DNA of 64,000 bases. Source: Molossus alvarezi (taxonomy: Eukaryota > Chordata > Mammalia > Chiroptera > Molossidae). The notes beneath the pieces were generated by a model. That model did no database searches. It was not told the origin of the DNA and was given only the letters and a program-made list of their open reading frames with translations. Where the stretch lies: contig CM073885.1 of assembly GCA_037176705.1 (NCBI GenBank), positions 168,382,290 to 168,446,289 of the forward strand, read 5' to 3'. A program made the position numbers and the translations under genes. Within the stretch, counting starts at the first letter, position 1. Each line of letters starts with the position of its first letter. Below, one piece after another: positions 58,100-64,000 of this stretch.

Positions 58100-59360
58100 A
58101 TGGCAATAAATAAGTACATATCAATAATCACCTTAAATGTAAATAGACTTAATGCAGCGATAAAAAGACACAGAGTAGCTGATTGGATAAGAAAGCATGA
58201 CTCATCTATATGTTGTTTACAAGAGACCTACTTCACAACAAAAGACTCACATAGGTTGAAAGTGAAGGGATAGAAAAAAAATTTCCAAGCAAACCGAAAG
58301 AAAAAAAAAACTGGGGTAGCAATACTCATATCTGATAAAGTAGATTTGAAAATGAAGACCATAATTAGAGACAAAGAAGGCCACTACATAATATTGTAAG
58401 GATCTATCCAAAGAAAGATATAACCTTGATAAACATATATGCACCCAATATAGGAGCACCAAAATATATTAAAAATATTCTGGGGGGACTTCAAAGGAGA
58501 AATCGGCAGCACTACAATCATAGCAGGGGGCTTCAACACCCGTTAACACCACTGGATAGATCCTCTAAACAAAAAATTAGTAAGAAAACAGAGAGTCTAA
58601 ATGAAGCACTAGACCAAATGGATTCAATAGATATCTACAGAGAATTACACCCCAAAAGTACAGAATTCACATTCTTCTCAAGTGCACATGGGACATTCTC
58701 AAAGATAGACTACATGATAGGACACATACTAAATCTCTACAAGTTCATGAAGATTAAAATCGTATCAAGCATCTTCTCGGATCACAATGGCATGAAACTA
58801 GAAATCAATTGCAACAAAAACATGCAAAGACATCTGAACATATGGAGGCTAAATAGCATGTTATTAAACAATGAATGGGTTACCATGGAGATCAAGGAAG
58901 AAGTTAAAAACTTCCTGGAAACCAATGAAAATGAACACACAACAACACAAAATCTATGGGATACAGCGAAAGCCGTCTGAAAGGGAAGTTCACAGCACTA
59001 CAGGCCTACCTCAAGAAACAAGAAAAATTTCTACTTCACTGTCTAACCTCACAACTTAAAGAATTAGAAAGCAAACAAAAAGAAAACCCCAGAACACGTA
59101 GAAGGAAGGAAATAATAAAGATCAGAGCAGTAATAAATAACATAGAGACCAAAAAAACAATTCAAAGGATCAATGAAACAAAGAGCTGGTTTTTCGAAAA
59201 GATAAACCAGATTGATGGACCCTGAGCTAGACTCACCAAGAAACAAAGAGAGAGAACCCAAATTCACAAAATCAGAAATGAAAGAGAAGAAGTAACAACT
59301 GACACCACAGAAATACAAGAGATCGTTAACAGCTACTGTGAAAAACTATATGGCAACAAA
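58100..59360 (+). pseudogene. LINE-1 ORF2 5' part of L1-E (endonuclease)
   Basis: ATG at 58100 begins a worn endonuclease region. 58426-58980 carries [37 protein letters not shown] (family: KIDHML) and [14 protein letters not shown]. 58956-59225 continues the linker with RRRKEIIKIRAVIN. The frame is broken near 58490, 58975 and 59225. ORF2 ends at 59360 after about 420 codons, before the reverse transcriptase. No active product is possible. Confidence 0.88.
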
Positions 59361-59571
59361 TTCTCCTTTTTTACCCCATTGACACCCTCCTCCCCATCCC
59401 CCCCGCCCCATTCCCAGCTTTGTTGTCCATGTCCATTGGTTATGCATACATGCATATAAGTTCTGTGGTCCATCTCTTCCCACCCCTCTTCACCGCCTTT
59501 CGGAGGGTTGTCAGTCGGTACCCTACTTCCGTGTTTCTGGGTCTACCTTATTCCTCAGAATGTTATATTCA

Positions 59572-62500
59572 TTATATTCCATATATAAGTAAGATCATGT
59601 GGTATTTGTCTTTTTCTGCTTGGCTTGTTTCACTTAGGATAATACTTTCCAGGTCTCTCCATGTCGTCTGAAAGGATAAGAGATCTTTCTTTCTTACAGC
59701 TGCATAGTACTCCATTGTGTATATGTACCACTGCTTTTTTATCCATTTGTCTACTGATGGACACTTGGGCTGTGTCCAGATCTTAGCTACTGTAAATAGT
59801 GCTGCTAGGAACATGGGGATACTTATATCCTTTCTGACTGGTGTTTCAGGCTTCTTAGGGTATATTTCTAGAAGTGGGATCACTGGGTCAAATGGAAGTT
59901 CAATTTTAAAAATTTTGAGGTAACAACATAGTGTTTTCCATAGTGGCTGCACCAGTCTGCATTCCCACCAGCAGTGTGCCAGAGTCCCCTTTTCTCCACA
60001 CCCTTGCCAACACCTGTTTGATGATTTGTTGATGGTGGCCATTCTGACAGGTGTGAGGAGATACCTCATTGTTGTTTTAATTTGCATCTCTCTGATGATT
60101 AGTGATGTTGAGCATTTCTTCATATGCCTCTTGGCCATTTGTATGTCCTGTTCGGAGAGGTGTCTATTCAGCTCCTCTGCCCCTTTTTTAATTGGGTTCT
60201 TTGTTTTCCTTTTGTTGAGTTGTATGAGTACTCTATATATTTTGGAAATTAACCCCTTATCTGTTGTATCATTAGCAATGATGTTCTCCCATACAGTGGG
60301 TTGACTTTCCATTCTGATGGTTGTCTCTTTTGCTGTGCAGAAGCTTTTTAGTTTGATGTTGTCCCATGTGTTCATTTTTTCCTTTGTTTCTGTTGCCTTA
60401 GGTGATGTATCAGTGAAAATTCTGCTGCGTATGATGTCCGAAATTTTGTTGCCTACATTTTCTTCTAGAATTTTTATGGATTCATGGGTCTTTTAAGTCT
60501 TTTATCCATTTTGAGTTTATTTTTCTGTATGGTGTAAGTTGATGGTCTAGTTTCATTTTTTTGCATGTAGCTGTCCAATTTTCCAAACACCATTTAGTAA
60601 AGAGGCTGTCTTTACTCCACTGTATGCTCTTGCCACCTTTGTCAAATATTAATTGACCATATTGCCGTGGGTCCATTTCTGCGTTCTCTATTCTGTCCCA
60701 CTGGTCTATAGGCCTGTTCTTGTGCCAGTACCAGGCTGTTTTGATTACAGTGGCTTTGAAGTATAACCTGATATCTGGTATTGTGATCCCACCTACTTTG
60801 TCCTTCTTTTTCAAGATTGCTGTGGCTATTCGAGGTCTTTTTTGGTTTCATATGAACTTTCGAAGTATTTGTTCTAGTTCTGTGAAATATGTCATTGGTA
60901 TTTTGATGGGGATTGCATTGAATCTATAGATTGCTTTGGGTAATATGGACATTTTAATGATGTTAATTATTCCAATCCATGAACAAGGTATGTGCTTCCA
61001 CTTTTTTATATCTTCCTCTATTTCTTTTTTCAATGTCCTGTAGTTTTTTGCAAATATGTCCTTTACTTTTTTGGTTAAGTTTATTCCTAGGTATCTTAAT
61101 TTCTTTGCCATGATGGTAAATGAGATTGTTTTTTCAGTTTCTCTTTCTATGAGTTCATCATTGGTGTATAAGAATGCCATCGCTTTCTTGACATTAATTT
61201 TTTATCCTGCTACTTTGCCAAATTTATTTATTAAGTCTAGTAGATTTTTGATGGAGTCTTTGGGGTTCTCTATGTATAATATCATGTCATCTGCAAATAG
61301 TTTCACTTCCTCCTTTCCAATTTGGATCCCTTTCATTTTTCCTTCCTGTCTGATTGCTGTGGCTAAGACTTCCAGTACAATGTTAAATAAGAGTGGCAGA
61401 AGTGGACATCCTGTCTTGTTCCTGTTCTTAAGGAAAATGATTTTGGTTTCTGCCCATTGAGTATGATGTTGGCTGTAGGTCTTTCATAAATGGCCTTTAT
61501 TATGTCAAGGTATGATCCCTCTATTCCCACATTGCTGATGTTTTTATCAGAAATGGATGCTGGATTTTGTTGTATGCTTTTTCAGCATCTATTGATATGA
61601 TCATGTGGTTTTTATTTTTCATTTTGTTTATGTGGTGTATCACATTTTTTGATTTGCAAATATTGTACCAGCCTTGCATCCCTGAGATGAATCCCACTTG
61701 GTCATGTTGAATAATTTTTTTGATGTATTGCTGGATTCGATTTGCTAGTATTTTGTTCAGGATTTTGGCGTCTATGGTCATCAGGGATATTGGCCTGTAG
61801 TTTTGTTTCTTTGTAGTGTCTTTTTCTGGTATTGGAGTTAGTATTATGCTGGCCTCATAAAATGAGTTTGGAAGTCTTCCTTCTTCTTGAGTTTTTGAAA
61901 TAGTTTGAGGAAAATGGGTGTTAGTTTTTTTTGAATGTTCGGTAAAACTCCCCCATGAAGCCATCCTGGCCTGGGCTTTTGTTTGCTGGGAGAGTCTTCA
62001 TTACCTCTTCAATTTCCTTAGTTGTTACTGGACTGTTCAAGTTTTCTATCTTTTCCTGGTCCAATTTTGGGAGACTTTGTGTTTTTAGAAATTTGTCCAT
62101 TTTGGTTAGATTGTCGAATTTGTTGCCATATGATTGTTCATAGTACGATCTTTTGTATTTCTGTGGTGTCAGTTGTTACTTCTTCTCTTTCATTTCTGAT
62201 TTTGTGTATTTGGGTTCTCTCTCTTTGTTTTGGTGAGTCTAGCTCAGGGTCCTCAATCTTGTTTATGTTTTTGAAAAACCAGCTCTTTGTTTCATTGATC
62301 CTTTGAATTTTTTTTGTTCTCTATGTCATTTATTTCTGCTCTGATCTTTATTATTTCCTTCCTTCTACGTGTTCTGGGGTTTTCTTTTTGTTTGCTTTCT
62401 AATTCTTTAAGTTGTAAGGTTAGACAGTCAATTAGAAATTTTTCTTGTTTCTTGAGGTAGGCCTGTAGTGCTGCGAACTTCTCTTTCAGAACTTCTTTCG

Positions 62501-63367
62501 CTGTATCCCATAGATTTTGTGTTGTTGTGTGTTCATTTTCATTGGTTTCCAGGAAGTTTTTAACTTCTTCCTTGATCTCCATGGTAACCCATTCATTGTT
62601 TTAATAACATGCTATTTAGCCTCCATATGTTCAGATGTCTTTGTATGTTTTTGTTGCAATTGATTTGTGGTTTCATGACATTGTGATCTGAGAAGATGCT
62701 TGATATGATTTCAGTCTTCTTTAACTTGTAGAAATTTAGTATGTGTCTGATCATATGGTCTATCTTTGAGAATGTCCCATGTGCACTTGAGAAGAATGTG
62801 AATTCTGTAGTTTTGGGGTGTAATTCTCTGTAGATATCTATTAAATCCATTTGGTCTAGTGCTTCATTTAGAGTCTCTGTTTCCTTGCTAATTTTTTGTC
62901 TAGAGGATCTATCCAGTGGTGTTAACGGGTGTTGAAGTCCCCTGCTATGATTGTATTGCTGCCGATTTCTTCTTTGAAGTCCTCCAGAATATTTTTAATA
63001 TGTTTTGGTGCTCCTATATTGGGTGCATACATGTTTATCAAGGTTATATATTCCTGTTGGATAGATGCTTTCAATATTACATAGTGGCCGTCTTTGTCTT
63101 TAGTTATGACCTTTATTTTGAAATCTACTTTATCAGATATGAGTATTGCTACCCCAGCTTTTTTTTCTTTTTGTTTGCTTGGAAGATTTTTTTCTATCCC
63201 TTCACTTTCAACCTATGTGAGTCTTTTGTTGTGAGGTAGGTCTCTTGTAAACAACATATAGATGTGTCATGCTTTCTTATCCAATCAGCTACTCTGTGTC
63301 TTTTTATGGGAGCATTCAATTCATTTACATTTAAGGTGATTATTGATATGTACTTATTTATTGCCAT
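59572..63367 (-). pseudogene. LINE-1 ORF2 pseudogene of L1-F
   Basis: About 3.8 kb, full ORF2 length. ATG at 63367. Endonuclease remnants run 62850-62593 ([29 protein letters not shown]). The linker is at 62582-62292. Reverse transcriptase runs 61964-60848 in pieces, with DQVGFISG and a [12 protein letters not shown] box intact but two residues short just before it. The C-terminal part at 60375-59572 is a clean 267-codon frame with [17 protein letters not shown], [14 protein letters not shown] and [13 protein letters not shown] (cysteine/tryptophan-rich end of ORF2p), ending at its original stop. Several frameshifts separate the parts. It is inactive but the best-preserved C-terminus in the window. 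Confidence 0.9.
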
Positions 63368-63455
63368 TTTTGTTTAGTTTGGTTATATTTTTCTTCCTAT
63401 TTCTTCTACCAATTACAGCAGTCCTTTCAACATTTCTTTTAGTCTTGCTTTGGTG

Positions 63456-63688
63456 CTAATGTATTTCCTTAGCCTTTGTTTTCTCTAGGAAGCTCTTTAT
63501 TTGACCTTCTATTTTGAATGACCGCCTTGCTGGGTAGAGTAGTCTTGGATTCAGATTCTTGTTTTTCATGACCTTGATTACTTCATGCCATTCCCTTCTG
63601 GCCTGTAGTGTTTCTTTTGCGAAGTCAACTGATAGCCTTATGGGGTTTCTTTTGTAGGTAACCTGTTGTTTATCTCTTGTTGTATACC
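63456..63688 (-). pseudogene. LINE-1 ORF1 C-terminal remnant of L1-F
   Basis: Last ~75 codons of ORF1: KQQVTYKRNPIRLSVDFAKE, then LQARREWHEVIKVMKNKNLN, ending in a lysine-rich tail and a stop at 63456. The N-terminal two thirds are missing because the element ends at 63688. Family role: C-terminal domain of the L1 RNA-binding chaperone. The open frame continues past 63688 into unrelated hAT-like sequence to 63776, so that extension has no meaning. Confidence 0.85.
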
Positions 63689-63689
63689 A

Positions 63690-63976
63690 ATGATTTTCAA
63701 AAGGTGTGCCACGGCAGACTGGTGGGCCACAAGAATGTTTAAAACATGCAATACCTGACTTCTCCGTCAGTGGCACTTAACTCTTTCTCCCTAGGATGTC
63801 AAATTAAAGAACTACAACAGCAACAAAACAACAGCAATCCAGTGTGAATGAATCAAATGTATACTTTTTATTTTTTTTTGTCAGATTGGCAAAATATACA
63901 ATATATTTTTTGGTGTTCCACAGCTTTTTAGTAATTAGTTTGTGTGCCATGAAATGAAGAATGCTGAAAATTGCTG
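63690..63976. mobile_element. hAT-like MITE (bat type)
   Basis: The left end 'ccaatgattttcaaaaggtgtgccacgg' and the right end, reversed 'cagcaattttcagcattcttcatttcatggcacac', are partial inverted repeats of the form seen in non-autonomous hAT elements. Internal words such as 'aatacctgac' and 'gaatgaatcaaatgtatac' recall bat hAT MITEs from memory. An 8-bp duplication was not found. Confidence 0.5.
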
Positions 63977-64000
63977 ATATTTATAATACCTTTATCATAA

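Larger units (their letters stand above)
56353..59360 (+). mobile_element. L1-E: 5' half of a LINE-1
   Basis: Starts with 'gattccaagatggcggcgg' and runs through 5'UTR (to 57174), ORF1 (57175-58011) and the endonuclease half of ORF2 (from 58100), then stops abruptly at about 59360 where a - strand L1 3'UTR begins. The 5'UTR keeps many CpGs (56390-56660), suggesting a relatively young origin. No 3' end, poly(A) or duplication was found. Confidence 0.92.
59361..63688 (-). mobile_element. L1-F: LINE-1 lacking its 5' end and poly(A)
   Basis: Reads on the - strand from about 63688 (inside ORF1, at 'ggtaacctgttgtttatctcttg') through ORF1's end (63456), ORF2 (63367-59572) and 3'UTR to 59361. The last ~35 bases of the 3'UTR and the A-tail, seen in L1-D, are missing at the junction with L1-E. 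Its right edge abuts the hAT-like element at 63690. Its ORF1/endonuclease part (about 62190-63680) is an inverted copy of 57800-59340. Confidence 0.9.

Noticed and set aside
59361..63688. Twin-priming explanation for the L1-E/L1-F pair
   Set aside because: Twin priming puts the inverted piece at the 5' side of the 3' piece; here it touches the 3' end and the A-tail is missing.

Overview
The window is mammalian nuclear DNA, most likely from a bat. The main evidence is a set of tRNA-derived SINEs resembling the VES family of microbats. They have a Pol III A/B-box head, a CT-rich body and an A-rich tail. They sit beside LINE-1 copies of one lineage, ancient eutherian repeats (MIR, L2, MER5A-like, Tigger-like, MaLR LTR) and a short hAT-like element of a type I associate with bats. 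Species was not determined. I found no host protein-coding gene, functional RNA gene, CRISPR array or prokaryotic feature. Every recognisable protein fragment belongs to a LINE-1 ORF1 or ORF2, and all of them are broken.

Layout. 1-1.37 kb: AT-rich spacer. 1.37-13.26 kb: a nest, in which an older + strand L1 (L1-A) is split by a nearly full-length - strand L1 (L1-B, 1501-7437) and carries two SINEs. 13.3-22.2 kb: mostly non-repetitive spacer with SINEs, MIR, L1 3' fragments and a Tigger-like palindromic MITE. 22.18-29.35 kb: a full-length decayed + L1 (L1-C) with three SINEs, one of which grew a long GAAA/GGAA tail. 29.4-32.1 kb: very old L1 debris. 32.38-38.60 kb: L1-D, a + L1 with two successive 5'UTR/ORF1 starts inside a single perfect 16-bp target-site duplication. 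38.6-41.2 kb: a SINE, old L1 pieces and a 5'-inverted L1. 41.2-41.7 kb: a CpG-richer block of unknown nature. 42-56 kb: spacer with many single SINEs nested in older DNA transposons and an LTR. 56.35-63.69 kb: two L1 pieces meeting tail to tail (L1-E +, L1-F -), then a hAT-like MITE to the end.

The parts act together only as a retrotransposition record. L1 ORF2 proteins supply endonuclease and reverse transcriptase for L1s and, in trans, for the SINEs, whose A-rich tails and target duplications show this. Nested duplications give relative ages: MER5A, Tigger, MaLR and MIR are oldest, then L1-A and L1-C, then L1-B, L1-D, L1-E and L1-F, with SINEs interspersed. The most unusual items are the double-headed L1-D, a head-only SINE form with a shared 3' end point, and a small conserved hairpin at the 3' end of one SINE subfamily. 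Family names come from recognition of sequence patterns without any database search.
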